Assembly: GCA_963735025.1 (NCBI GenBank)
Contig: CAVTJG010000009.1
Location: 1 to 64,000 of the forward strand
From: JAABRB01 sp963735025
GTDB taxonomy: Bacteria > Pseudomonadota > Gammaproteobacteria > Burkholderiales > SG8-39
Length of the DNA stretch: 64,000 nt
Direction: 5' to 3'
Of the stretch, positions 16,859 to 25,834 are shown in pieces. The position numbers and the translations under genes are program-made. The notes under the pieces were generated by a model that worked only from the letters and a program-made list of their open reading frames with translations, did not search any database and was not told the origin of the DNA. Numbering within the stretch: the first letter of the stretch is position 1; every line of letters begins with the position of its first letter.

Positions 16859-18205
16859 ATGCCGATCAACCCAGGACGAAGAATTGCGCGTATCGCGACC
16901 ACGCTGCTCGCGACCGCGGCGATGATGCTCGCTGCCGGGCTGGCACAGGCACAGGCGAAAGAACAATTCGTTCCGGTGAATTTCTTCTGGGTCGGGCCGT
17001 ATGCGTCCAGCGGCGTCGGCATCGCCGGCGGGATGATCGACTATTTCACGATGCTGAACGACCGCGACGGCGGCATCAACGGAGTGAAGATCACCTGGGA
17101 GAAATGCGAGACCGAGTACAACACCGCGCGCGGCATCGAGTGCTACGAGCGCTCGAAGGGCAAGGGCCCGACCGGCGCGACGCTCGTCCATGCCGCTTCG
17201 ACCGGCATCACCTACGCGCTCATCGAAAAGGGGACCGCGGACAAGATTCCGATCGTGTCGATCGGTTACGGTCGCACGGACTCGTCCGATGGCCGGGTGT
17301 TCCCGTACGTCTTCCCGCTCATCACGAACTACTGGAGCCAGAACACCGCCAAGATCCGGTTCATGGGAATGAGGGAAGGCGGGATGGACAAGCTGCGCGG
17401 CAAGACGATCGTGAACCTCTACCACGACTCGGCTTACGGGAAAGAGACCATTCCGGTGCTCGAAGCGCAGGCGCAGCGGTATGGCTTCCAGGTCATCAAC
17501 ATTCCCGTGGCCCATCCCGGCAACGAGCAGCAGGCGCAGTGGCTGCAGATCCGGAAGATCAAGCCCGACTGGGTGATCCTGCGCGGCTTCGGCGTGATGA
17601 ATCCGACTGCGCTCAAGACCGCGGCAAGAGTCGGTTTCCCGCGGGATCGCATCGTCGGCGTGTGGTGGGCAGGCGCGGAAGAGGACACCATACCGGCGGG
17701 CGCCGCCGCAAAGGGTTACATCGCCGCCGGCTTCAATGTCAGCGGGCGCAACTACCCGGTCATCCAGGACATCCTGAAGGTCGTGTACGCCAAGGGTAAG
17801 GGCGAGATGGAGGACAAGGGTCGCATCGGCACGATCTACTACAACCGAGGCGTGGTTCTGGGCATCGTCACTGCCGAAGCCATTCGCACTGCACAGGAGC
17901 ATTTCGGCAAGGGCAAGCCGATGACCGGCGAGCAGATCCAGTGGGCGCTGGAGCACCTGAACATCGACGCGGCGCGCCTGAAGGCCATGGGCGCAGTCGG
18001 CTTCATGCAGCCGCTCAAGACGAGCTGCTTCGACCACGAAGGTGGCGGCCAGGTGAAATTCCAGCAGTGGGACGGCAGCAAGTGGATTCTCATCACCGAC
18101 TGGATCGCTTCCGACCAGGACCTGGTCCGGCCGATGATCGAGGCCTCGGCAGCTGCCTACGCAAAGGAGAAGGGGATCACGCCGCGCGTTTGCCCGAAGC
18201 CCTGA
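16859..18205 (+). CDS. LIV-type ABC transporter substrate-binding protein (orphan)
   Basis: This 448-residue periplasmic binding protein has a signal peptide (MPINPGRRIARIATTLLATA..., cleavage near AQAQA). The mature part is a type I periplasmic-binding fold of the LivK group: VNFFWVGPYASSGVGIAGGM, KCETEYNTARGIECYERSKG, IVNLYHDSAYGKETIPVLEA. It closely resembles the binding protein at 39795-41161, which sits in a complete ABC cluster, but here no permease or ATPase gene is adjacent. It may feed that transporter a different ligand. The ATG at 16859 has GAGGAGG at good spacing, so the longer open frame upstream, which runs through the repeat at 16731-16778, is not used. Confidence 0.92.
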   Translation: MPINPGRRIARIATTLLATAAMMLAAGLAQAQAKEQFVPVNFFWVGPYASSGVGIAGGMIDYFTMLNDRDGGINGVKITWEKCETEYNTARGIECYERSKGKGPTGATLVHAASTGITYALIEKGTADKIPIVSIGYGRTDSSDGRVFPYVFPLITNYWSQNTAKIRFMGMREGGMDKLRGKTIVNLYHDSAYGKETIPVLEAQAQRYGFQVINIPVAHPGNEQQAQWLQIRKIKPDWVILRGFGVMNPTALKTAARVGFPRDRIVGVWWAGAEEDTIPAGAAAKGYIAAGFNVSGRNYPVIQDILKVVYAKGKGEMEDKGRIGTIYYNRGVVLGIVTAEAIRTAQEHFGKGKPMTGEQIQWALEHLNIDAARLKAMGAVGFMQPLKTSCFDHEGGGQVKFQQWDGSKWILITDWIASDQDLVRPMIEASAAAYAKEKGITPRVCPKP

Positions 18206-18214
18206 GTCCGATTC

Positions 18215-19195
18215 CTAATCGGTGGCGGTGCGGCGCTCCAGACTTGGATACGCCTGGCCGCTCGCGAGCAATGCGTCGAAGTATTCGATCGTTTTCTTTA
18301 GCCCGACCTCGAGCGGCGTGCTCGGCGCCCACCCGAGCGTCGCCTTGGCCCGCGAGAGATCAGGCTGGCGCTGCCTCGGATCGTCTTCCGGCAAGCGGTG
18401 ATGCTCGATCACCGAGCGCGAGCCGGTCATGGAGATCACCCGGTTGGCCAGGTCCTGCACCGTGATCTCGGACGCATTGCCGAGATTGATCGGCCCGGTG
18501 ACCGCCTCGGGCGTCGCCATCAGTCGCACGAGTCCATCGACCAGATCGTCGACGTAGCAAAACGACCGGGTCTGCTGACCGTTGCCGTACAGCGTGATCG
18601 GTGCATTCCGAAGTGCCTGCACGATGAAATTCGAGACTACGCGACCGTCGTTGACGTGCATGCGCGGGCCGTACGTGTTGAAGATTCGCGCCACCTTGAT
18701 GCTCAGCTTGTGCTGGCGGCGGTAGTCGAAGAACAGGGTCTCCGCACAGCGCTTGCCTTCGTCGTAGCACGAGCGCACGCCGATCGGATTCACCCGCCCC
18801 CAGTATTCCTCGGGCTGCGGATGCACCTCGGGATCCCCGTACACCTCGCTGGTCGAGGCCTGCAGGATAGGCGCGCGCAGGCGCTTGGCCAGCCCCAGCA
18901 TGTTGATTGCGCCATGCACGGACGTCTTGGTCGTCTGGACGGGGTCGAACTGGTAGTGCACCGGCGCCGCAGGACAGGCAAGGTTGTAGATCTCGTCCAC
19001 TTCGACGAACAGCGGAAAGGTGACGTCGTGCCGGAAGAGCTCGAAATTGCGATCGTCGAGGAGATTTGCGATGTTCTGCTTGCTCCCGGTGTAGAAGTTG
19101 TCGACGCAAAGGACCTCGTGGCCGCTCGCGAGGAGCCGTCCGCAAAGGTGCGATCCGATAAACCCCGCGCCGCCGGTAACCAGAATCCGTTTCAA
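18215..19195 (-). CDS. UDP-glucuronate decarboxylase-like NAD-dependent epimerase/dehydratase
   Basis: This 326-residue short-chain dehydrogenase-fold enzyme has the Rossmann motif GGAGFIGSHL at the N-terminus and the catalytic Tyr-x3-Lys in SCYDEGKRCAE. The texts CVDNFYTGSKQNI, YNLACPAAPVHYQFDPVQT and ARIFNTYGPRMHVNDGRVVS are those of UDP-xylose synthases, which convert UDP-glucuronate to UDP-xylose with CO2 release. The length fits the soluble bacterial form. A glycosyltransferase gene is 25 bp upstream on the same strand, so the sugar nucleotide probably serves surface glycan synthesis. It is convergent with the binding-protein gene; a short palindrome (18208-18222) lies between them. Confidence 0.88.
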   Translation of the reverse strand: MKRILVTGGAGFIGSHLCGRLLASGHEVLCVDNFYTGSKQNIANLLDDRNFELFRHDVTFPLFVEVDEIYNLACPAAPVHYQFDPVQTTKTSVHGAINMLGLAKRLRAPILQASTSEVYGDPEVHPQPEEYWGRVNPIGVRSCYDEGKRCAETLFFDYRRQHKLSIKVARIFNTYGPRMHVNDGRVVSNFIVQALRNAPITLYGNGQQTRSFCYVDDLVDGLVRLMATPEAVTGPINLGNASEITVQDLANRVISMTGSRSVIEHHRLPEDDPRQRQPDLSRAKATLGWAPSTPLEVGLKKTIEYFDALLASGQAYPSLERRTATD

Positions 19196-19220
19196 GATTG
19201 CCCTTCCATTTCGTTGAACA

Positions 19221-20411
19221 TCAGTCCTCGGGTATCAACCGGTATTCGCGTCCGCCCCAGCGCACGGGACGATTTTTAGCCAGATCCCCCGCCCCCTGCC
19301 AGAGCAGGCGAGCCACGAACGCCGCGCCTACCGGGCTCAAGACAACGTCCCGAATCCGCGCCCGGCAGGCGTGATAGACCATCGCGAGCGCCAAGGCCTG
19401 TGCAGCGACGCCCCATGCGACGATCGCAGCCGCCCAGAGAAACGTCGCGTGACCCGCCGCCGCGCCTGTTGCGAGCGCCGCGAGCTGGACAGTGGGCGTG
19501 CCCACTCCCAGGACAAGGACGACCAGCGCCTTTTCGCGGAGACGCCGTACGCGCCGCCTGCTCGCCTCGATGAAAATCCGCTTCCAGCCCTCGCGAAATG
19601 CGGCGAAGGACGAATACATGTGCACCTCGAGCATGTCCGCGGCCAATGCCAGGCCGACCCGGGCACCACTCGCGTCGACCAGCCGTGCGAACGCAATGTC
19701 CTCGAGGAGATCGTGCTTCGTCGCAGCATGGCCGCCGATGCGCTCGTAGACACTGCGCTCGAACAGCAGGAACTGCCCGTTGGCGAAAGGTCGCCTGCGG
19801 TACTCGCGATTGACCTTGTCGATCGGATACATCTGCATCAGCGTCATCGCCGCGATCGGCTGCACGATTCGCTCGTACCAGGCAACGGCGACGACGCGCG
19901 GCAGCAGTGACAGGAGGCCGCGCCGGTCCCGACGCATCAAGCCCATTGCAGCGCGCACGAGCGCCGGCTCGAACCGAACGTCGGCATCCGTGAAGAGCAG
20001 ATATTTTCCGCGGGCGACATCGGCGCCAACACGCGCCGCATTGCACTTGCCGGCCCAGTCGGGCGGGCATGCGGTGTTCTCTATGATACGCAGGCGCGAA
20101 TCGCGCCCGGCAAACGGACGCAACAGCGCGAGCGTGCGGTCGCTGCAGCGATCCAGCACGACGACGATCTCGAGCTTGGGATAGTCGCTCGCGAGCAGGC
20201 TCGTGACGCAGTTCTCGATGACCCGCTCCTCGTTGTGGGCGGGGACGACGATCGATACGAGCGGCCAGCCGTCGCTGGGGGCCGCCTCTGCGAGTCCGTC
20301 GCCGATCCGGGGAGCGCGCAAGAAGACCTGGGCGACGCGGAGGGCGAAAAAAGTGAAGAACAGCGCCGCGAGTGCGCCGCAGGCGATGAGCATCCAGCTC
20401 AGATACGCCAT
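19221..20411 (-). CDS. Membrane-associated glycosyltransferase family 2
   Basis: This protein of about 396 residues starts with a transmembrane helix (SWMLIACGALAALFFTFFAL) and then a GT-A domain: SIVVPAHNEERVIENCVTSL, VLDRCSDRT, the metal-binding LLFTDADVRFEP, and LLEDIAFARLVDAS in the acceptor/base region. Three hydrophobic segments follow (about residues 285-365). The layout resembles inner-membrane GT2 enzymes such as the hopanoid-associated HpnB group, which I cannot confirm. The start is uncertain: ATG at 20411 gives MAYLSWM; a GTG at 20435 is in frame. It lies upstream of the UDP-xylose synthase-like gene. Confidence 0.88.
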   Translation of the reverse strand: MAYLSWMLIACGALAALFFTFFALRVAQVFLRAPRIGDGLAEAAPSDGWPLVSIVVPAHNEERVIENCVTSLLASDYPKLEIVVVLDRCSDRTLALLRPFAGRDSRLRIIENTACPPDWAGKCNAARVGADVARGKYLLFTDADVRFEPALVRAAMGLMRRDRRGLLSLLPRVVAVAWYERIVQPIAAMTLMQMYPIDKVNREYRRRPFANGQFLLFERSVYERIGGHAATKHDLLEDIAFARLVDASGARVGLALAADMLEVHMYSSFAAFREGWKRIFIEASRRRVRRLREKALVVLVLGVGTPTVQLAALATGAAAGHATFLWAAAIVAWGVAAQALALAMVYHACRARIRDVVLSPVGAAFVARLLWQGAGDLAKNRPVRWGGREYRLIPED

Positions 20412-20625
20412 CGCTGAGGAAATCGCTGCGCTCACCCTCGCAAGTCTAGCCGAACGCCGCTACAGCGGCGCATTGCCCTCTATCGGTATGGCAGTGCGGG
20501 ACTACGCCTGCCATACCCGTCTTGCAGCGGCCGGGGTCCGGAACGGAGCCGGGCGGACCTTCCGCACGTCGTACTGCCAGGGTGCTCGGCTACAATGCCC
20601 CTTCCGTTCCGCGTCCGACACGCTC

Positions 20626-22233
20626 ATGTCCGCCATCAAGACCGCACTCAACGCCCGCTCCGCGGAGTTCCGCGACAACCAGGCCGCGATGGGCCGGCTG
20701 GTCGCCGACCTGCGCGACCGGGTGGCGGAGGTATCGCTGGGCGGCGGCGAGGCGGCGCGCGCACGGCATGTCGCGCGCGGCAAGCTGCTCCCGCGCGAAC
20801 GCGTGCGCACGCTGCTCGACCCGGGATCGCCGTTTCTCGAGCTGTCGCAGCTTGCGGCCTACGGCATGTACGACAACGATGCACCCTGCGGCGGGGTGAT
20901 CACGGGCATCGGGCGCGTGGCGGGGCGGGAGTGCATGGTCGTCGTGAACGACGCCACCGTGAAGGGGGGCACCTACTTCCCGATCACCGTGAAGAAGCAC
21001 GTGCGCGCGCAAGAGATCGCAGCGCAGAACTGCCTGCCGTGCATCTACCTCGTGGACTCCGGGGGCGCCAATTTGCCCACCTGGGATGAAGTGTTTCCCG
21101 ATCGCGAGCACTTCGGCCGCATCTTCTACAACCAGGCGAACATGTCCGCGGCCGGCATCCCCCAGATCGCCGTGGTGATGGGATCTTGCACGGCAGGCGG
21201 CGCGTACGTGCCGGCCATGAGCGATGAAGCGGTCATCGTCAAGGAACAGGGGACGATCTTTCTCGGCGGACCGCCGCTCGTCAAGGCAGCGACCGGCGAA
21301 GTCGTTTCCCCTGAGGAGCTGGGCGGGGCAGATGTGCACACGCGCATCTCCGGCGTCGCGGATCACTTCGCGGTGAACGACGCCCACGCACTCACCATCG
21401 CGCGGCAGATCGTTTCACACCTGAACCGGAAGAAGGGCGTCGATCTCGACCTGGCACCGCCACGCGAACCGCTCTACGCGCCCGACGAGCTCGGGGGTGT
21501 CATTCCGACCGACAGCCGCAAGCCCTACGACGTGCGCGAGGTGATCGCCCGCATCGTGGACGGGAGCGAGCTCGACGAGTTCAAGGCGCGCTTCGCCACC
21601 ACGATCGTGACCGGCTTCGCGCACATCTTCGGCTACCCGGTCGGCATCGTCGCCAACAACGGCATCCTCTTTTCCGAATCGGCGATGAAAGCGGCGCACT
21701 TCATCGAGCTGTGCAGCCAGCGCGGCATCCCGCTCGTCTTTCTGCAGAACATCACCGGATTCATGGTCGGCAAGAAATACGAGAGCAGCGGGATCGCCAA
21801 GGACGGCGCGAAGATGGTCACCGCGGTGGCCTGTGCGCGTGTGCCGAAGTTCACGGTGATCATCGGCGGATCCTACGGCGCGGGCAACTATGCCATGTGC
21901 GGACGCGCATACAGTCCGCGCTTTCTCTGGATGTGGCCCAACGCGCGCGTCTCGGTGATGGGCGGACAGCAGGCCGCCTCCGTGCTCGCCACGGTGAAGC
22001 GCGATGCGATCGAGGCGAAAGGCGGAACCTGGCCAAGCGAGGAGGAAGAGGCCTTCAAGCGACCGATCCTCGAGCAATACGACCGCCAGGGTCACCCCTA
22101 CTATGCGACGGCGCGCTTGTGGGACGACGGCGTGATCGCGCCCGAGGACACGCGTCGGGTCCTCGGCCTCGGAATTTCTGCGGCGCTCAATGCACCGATC
22201 GAAGCAACGCGCTTCGGCGTGTTCCGGATGTGA
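20626..22233 (+). CDS. 3-methylcrotonyl-CoA carboxylase beta subunit (carboxyltransferase)
   Basis: This 535-residue carboxyltransferase has two crotonase-like halves. Visible family blocks are RLLPRERVRTLLDPGSPF-type text near residue 60, YLVDSGGANLPTWDEVFPDR, MGSCTAGGAYVPAMSDEAVI, and in the C half FLQNITGFMVGKKYESSGIA and GGSYGAGNYAMCGRAYSPRF. The partner biotin subunit is at 29170-31170. Together they carboxylate 3-methylcrotonyl-CoA in leucine degradation; the related geranyl-CoA carboxylase cannot be excluded without comparison, but an HMG-CoA lyase in the cluster favours leucine. The ATG at 20626 follows a TACAAT box (20590-20595) that may be the -10 element. Confidence 0.92.
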   Translation: MSAIKTALNARSAEFRDNQAAMGRLVADLRDRVAEVSLGGGEAARARHVARGKLLPRERVRTLLDPGSPFLELSQLAAYGMYDNDAPCGGVITGIGRVAGRECMVVVNDATVKGGTYFPITVKKHVRAQEIAAQNCLPCIYLVDSGGANLPTWDEVFPDREHFGRIFYNQANMSAAGIPQIAVVMGSCTAGGAYVPAMSDEAVIVKEQGTIFLGGPPLVKAATGEVVSPEELGGADVHTRISGVADHFAVNDAHALTIARQIVSHLNRKKGVDLDLAPPREPLYAPDELGGVIPTDSRKPYDVREVIARIVDGSELDEFKARFATTIVTGFAHIFGYPVGIVANNGILFSESAMKAAHFIELCSQRGIPLVFLQNITGFMVGKKYESSGIAKDGAKMVTAVACARVPKFTVIIGGSYGAGNYAMCGRAYSPRFLWMWPNARVSVMGGQQAASVLATVKRDAIEAKGGTWPSEEEEAFKRPILEQYDRQGHPYYATARLWDDGVIAPEDTRRVLGLGISAALNAPIEATRFGVFRM

Positions 22234-22254
22234 CCGGTTGCAGGAGAGGCCCGC

Positions 22255-23310
22255 GTGCGTCGACATTCCTTGTGCTTACTTCTCGGCCTGCTGCTGGCGA
22301 ATGCCGCCATCGCTCAGACCCAGGCGCCGCTCGTCAATCCGATCGCGAACCCGGGCGCGCCGTGGCCTTTCGTTGGCTTTGTCGTCAATGCGCCGGAGCT
22401 CGACGATCTTTTCAGCCAGCTGCGCACCGGCGAAGCGGCGGCGATCGGCAAGCAGGTGCTGAAGCCGGAGCGCACCTGGGCCTTCGTCGTCCTGACGTTG
22501 CAGCCCGGCAAGGCGTTCAAGAGCGCGCGCGAGCTTTCCGAGCACATGCGTACGCGACGCAACACGGGTCTCGACGCCAAGCGGCTCACCAAGCTCGCGC
22601 ACGAGGAGGTGCCGGTCGAGCATCGCGGCCAGCCCTGTTCGCGGTACACGATCCGCGCCATCGATCGCGGTGCGAACGGGGACGAGAGTGTATTGATGCA
22701 GTTTCGCGGGCTCACCTGCGTTCATCCGGACAAGCCCGATCGACTGGTGGACGTCGCGTACTCGGAGCGCGGCGGCGAAGGCGCGATGAGCGAAGTGCTC
22801 ACGAAGGCGGGCGCTCGATTCCTGGAGAGCATGCGCTTTCTGCCGCTCGACGCGCCGCCGGAACTGCAGCAGGCCATGCAGCGCGAAAAGGCAGGAGATC
22901 TCGCCGGCTCGATCACGCTCTTGAAGCCGCTTGCCGAAGCGGGCAACACCCGGGCTGCGGCCGTGGTGGGAATCGCCTTCCTGAATGGGCGCGGCGTGCC
23001 GGAGAATCCCGAAGAAGGCCGCAAGTGGCTCGAAATCGCCGCCAAGGATGGCTGGGTCGACGCGCTCTTCACGCTTGGTGCGATTTACGACAAGGGCCTG
23101 GGCGTTCCGCGGGACCCGGAGGCAGCAGTGAAGTGGTGGTCGCGTGCCGCCGACCAGCGCGACGCGCAAGCGCAGCTCAATCTCGGAATCTACTCGTGGA
23201 ACGCGGAGAACGCGCCGCGTGACGTCAAGAGCGCTTGCGCATGGTGGGAGCGCGCGGCCGGAAACGGCAACGCGCGCGCCCAGGAGTACTTCAAGGCCAA
23301 CCGCTGCTGA
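22255..23310 (+). CDS. Secreted Sel1-repeat (SLR/TPR-like) protein of unknown function
   Basis: This 351-residue protein has a signal peptide (cleavage after AAIAQ). The N-terminal part (about residues 25-200) has no family I recognise and carries two cysteines (CSRY, GLTC). The C-terminal part has at least three Sel1-type repeats of 36 residues: AAAVVGIAFLNGRGVPENPE, ALFTLGAIYDKGLGVPRDPE and AQLNLGIYSWNAENAPRDVK, each followed by a WW/KW helix. Such repeats bind other proteins. The GTG at 22255 has AGGAGAG upstream. It lies between two catabolic genes (21 bp after one, 1 bp before the next), although it is exported. Confidence 0.85.
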   Translation: MRRHSLCLLLGLLLANAAIAQTQAPLVNPIANPGAPWPFVGFVVNAPELDDLFSQLRTGEAAAIGKQVLKPERTWAFVVLTLQPGKAFKSARELSEHMRTRRNTGLDAKRLTKLAHEEVPVEHRGQPCSRYTIRAIDRGANGDESVLMQFRGLTCVHPDKPDRLVDVAYSERGGEGAMSEVLTKAGARFLESMRFLPLDAPPELQQAMQREKAGDLAGSITLLKPLAEAGNTRAAAVVGIAFLNGRGVPENPEEGRKWLEIAAKDGWVDALFTLGAIYDKGLGVPRDPEAAVKWWSRAADQRDAQAQLNLGIYSWNAENAPRDVKSACAWWERAAGNGNARAQEYFKANRC

Positions 23311-23311
23311 C

Positions 23312-24478
23312 GTGACAAGCCATTCGATCTACATCACCCCCGAGCACGAAGCGCTCCGCGAGCAGGTGGCGCGCTTCATCGCGAAGGAGGTCGAGCCGGT
23401 CGCCGAGGCGTGGGAGGCGCAGGGGCATGTCCCGCGCGAGGTGCTGCGCAATATGGGCGACCTCGGCTTTCTCGGGATCACCGCGCCGGTGGAGTACGGT
23501 GGCGCCGGTGCCGATGCACTCACGAACGTCGTGTTCGCCGAAGCGCTCTCGCAGTCGACGTTCGGCGGATTCATCGTCACCGTGCTGGTGCACACCGACA
23601 TGGCGGGGCCGCACCTCGTTCGCGCCGGCTCCAAGGCGCAGCTCGATCGATATCTGCCCAGGGTTCTCTCCGGCGAGCTGATCACCGCGATCGCGGTCAC
23701 GGAACCGGACGCCGGATCGGACGTCGCCGGGATCCGCACGCGGGCACGACGCGACGGCGATACCTGGGTACTGAACGGCACCAAGATGTTCATCACCAAC
23801 GGCGTGCACGGCGATCTCTTCTTCGTCGCAGCCCGCTCCGACGCGGATGCCGCTTTGTCCAAACGGGGGTCGCGCGGCCTCTCGATGTTCATCGTCGAGA
23901 AGAACACTCCGGGCTTCCGGGTCGGCCGCGCCCTCAAGAAGCAGGGCTGGCTCTCGTCGGACACGGCCGAGCTCGTCTTCGAGGACTGCCGCATCCCCGC
24001 CGAGAATCTTCTCGGCGAGGAAGGCGGCGGTTTCTACGCGATCATGCAAAACTTTCAGAACGAGCGCGTGGTGCTGGGCGCAATGGCGGTCGGTCACGCC
24101 ACGCAGGCCATTCGGCTCGCACTCGAGCATACGATGAACCGCAAGGCGTTCGGCGCGACGCTCTTCGACAAGCAGACGATCCGGCAGCGGCTGGCCATGC
24201 TCGAAGCCAAGACCGAGGCCGCGCGCCAGCTTCTCTACCACTGTGGTTGGCTGATGAGCCAGGAGCGCGACTGCGTGCGCGAAGTCTCCATGCTGAAGGC
24301 CTTCGCCGGCGAGCTCGCCAACGAGGCCACCTACACCTGCCAGCAGTTCCACGGCGGGATGGGTTACATGCGCGAGACTGCCATCGAGCGCCTGGTGCGC
24401 GACGCGCGCATCCTCTCCATCGGCGGCGGAGCGACCGAGGTGATGCTCGAGGAAGTCGCGAAGCGCTTCACGCCCTGA
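23312..24478 (+). CDS. Acyl-CoA dehydrogenase (first of two in the cluster)
   Basis: This 388-residue FAD enzyme should oxidise an acyl-CoA to the 2-enoyl-CoA and pass electrons to ETF. N-terminal helical domain: TPEHEALREQVARFIAKEVE; middle domain: ITAIAVTEPDAGSDVAGIRT and NGTKMFITNGVHGDLFFVAA; C-terminal domain: YTCQQFHGGMGYMRETAIER and the final RILSIGGGATEVMLEE. The position next to the MCC genes suggests isovaleryl-CoA, but citronellyl-type substrates are also possible. The GTG at 23312 starts one base after the previous stop; the longer frame upstream is the Sel1 gene read out of frame. Confidence 0.92.
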   Translation: MTSHSIYITPEHEALREQVARFIAKEVEPVAEAWEAQGHVPREVLRNMGDLGFLGITAPVEYGGAGADALTNVVFAEALSQSTFGGFIVTVLVHTDMAGPHLVRAGSKAQLDRYLPRVLSGELITAIAVTEPDAGSDVAGIRTRARRDGDTWVLNGTKMFITNGVHGDLFFVAARSDADAALSKRGSRGLSMFIVEKNTPGFRVGRALKKQGWLSSDTAELVFEDCRIPAENLLGEEGGGFYAIMQNFQNERVVLGAMAVGHATQAIRLALEHTMNRKAFGATLFDKQTIRQRLAMLEAKTEAARQLLYHCGWLMSQERDCVREVSMLKAFAGELANEATYTCQQFHGGMGYMRETAIERLVRDARILSIGGGATEVMLEEVAKRFTP

Positions 24479-24483
24479 CGCAA

Positions 24484-25729
24484 TCAGCGACCAGCGCGCC
24501 CCGAAAGCGCACCGACGGTCCAGAAAAGCACGATGCCGGCCACCGCGCCCGCAGCGCCCAGCGCGAAGCCCGCGCCATAGCCGCCGGTCAGGTCGTGCAG
24601 CGCTCCTGCGCCCCATGAACCCGCAGCCCCGCCCAGTCCGAGTCCGAGGACGATCGCTCCGTATATGGCGCCCATGCCGCCGCCCGAGAAGAGCCGTGCG
24701 GAGAGGACTGCCACCAGCGGTCCGCGCGAGCCCGCGACGGTGCCGAAGAGTGCGACAAATGCGCCGAGCAACACCAGCGACGGCGTCGACTGGAGCAATG
24801 CAAGCGCCACGATGCCTGCAATCGAGCAGGCATAGGCGAATGTCGCCACTGCACGCTCGCCGAAGCGCCCGGCCGCCACGCCTGCCCCCAGCATGCCGAC
24901 CACCGACAGCATGCCCACCAGGCCGTAGATCGATGCGGCCTTGAGCGGCGTGAAGCCGATCCCCACGAGATAGGCGACGACCTGGACGTTGATGGCGTAC
25001 GTGCTCAACGAGGTGACGAACATCACTCCGAAGAGCGCCCAGAAAGCCGTGGTGCCAAGAGCGCGTGAAAGCGTCCAGGCCGCACCCTGCGCGGTGCGCC
25101 GGATACCGCTGGTCGCGTAGTCGGGATGTGCCCGCAGCCATCCGGCGCCAGGGGAGCAGCAAGAGCGGCACCAGCAGCGCGAGCAGGCTCGCGCCCAGCA
25201 CGCGATATGCGCCACGCCAGCCAAGCGAATCGATCAACCACTGCGTGATCGGCGCGAAGAGCAGCAGACCGGTTCCGAGGGACGCGTACAGCACTCCCAT
25301 CGCCATGGGCAGGCGCGTACGGAACCAGCGGCTGACCAGGCCCGAAGCCGGCACCATGCCAATTGCCGCGGCGGCAACACCGCCGGCCAGTCCGGCAAGC
25401 ATATAGAGTTGCCACAGCATGCCGACACTGCCGGCAAGGATGTAGGCAACCCCGTAGCAGGCAAGCCCCACCGTATACACCACGCGCGGTCCCAGCCGGT
25501 CGAAGATCATGCCGATTGCCGGTGCGGCCAGGCCATGTGCGAGCATGTAAGCTGAGTAAATGCCGGTCAGCGTCGCCCGGTCGGCGCCGAATTCCTGCTC
25601 GAGCGGCAGCAGGAACACCGCAAACGCATCGCTCACGCCGCGCGACAGGAAATTCAATGCCGTGCAGACGGCGAGCACACCGAGGGCCAGGCGCTGCACG
25701 CCAGCCGCGTCAGGTTTCGGGTCACTCAT
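24484..25729 (-). CDS. MFS transporter, one frameshift near 25150
   Basis: The N-terminal half (MSDPKPDAAGVQRLALGVLA...) has six hydrophobic helices including FLSRGVSDAFAVFLLPLEQE and the MFS loop motif FDRLGPRVVY. At about 25150 the frame shifts by one base, and the second frame continues with the remaining helices (TAFWALFGVMFVTSLSTYAI through AGAVAGIVLFWTVGALSGRA). Combined length is about 415 residues, normal for a monocarboxylate-type MFS carrier. It is the only minus-strand gene within the acyl-CoA catabolic cluster and could import its substrate. The junction is GC-rich with a GGGG run, and both halves are well conserved, so a sequence error is likely. Confidence 0.85.
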
Positions 25730-25834
25730 CCATTCGGCCTGATAAACTGGTCACCGCGGTGCGTGCCGGAAACATGGGATGTCGATGTCCGCATTTTCAC
25801 GATCATTCCTCGGCGATTTCACGATGAATCCACG

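Noticed and set aside
18208..18222. Palindrome CCGATTCCTAATCGG between convergent genes as a terminator
   Set aside because: The stem has only six base pairs and there is no T-run on either side, so terminator function is not supported.
20203..20625. Extension of the carboxyltransferase gene 141 codons upstream
   Set aside because: The extension is antisense to the glycosyltransferase and not family-like. The ATG at 20626 matches the family N-terminus.
23291..25729. An 812-codon minus-strand open frame across the MFS and acyl-CoA dehydrogenase genes
   Set aside because: Only its first 200 codons encode MFS helices; the rest is antisense to a clearly real plus-strand dehydrogenase. High GC content produces such long frames. 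The MFS gene continues in another frame.
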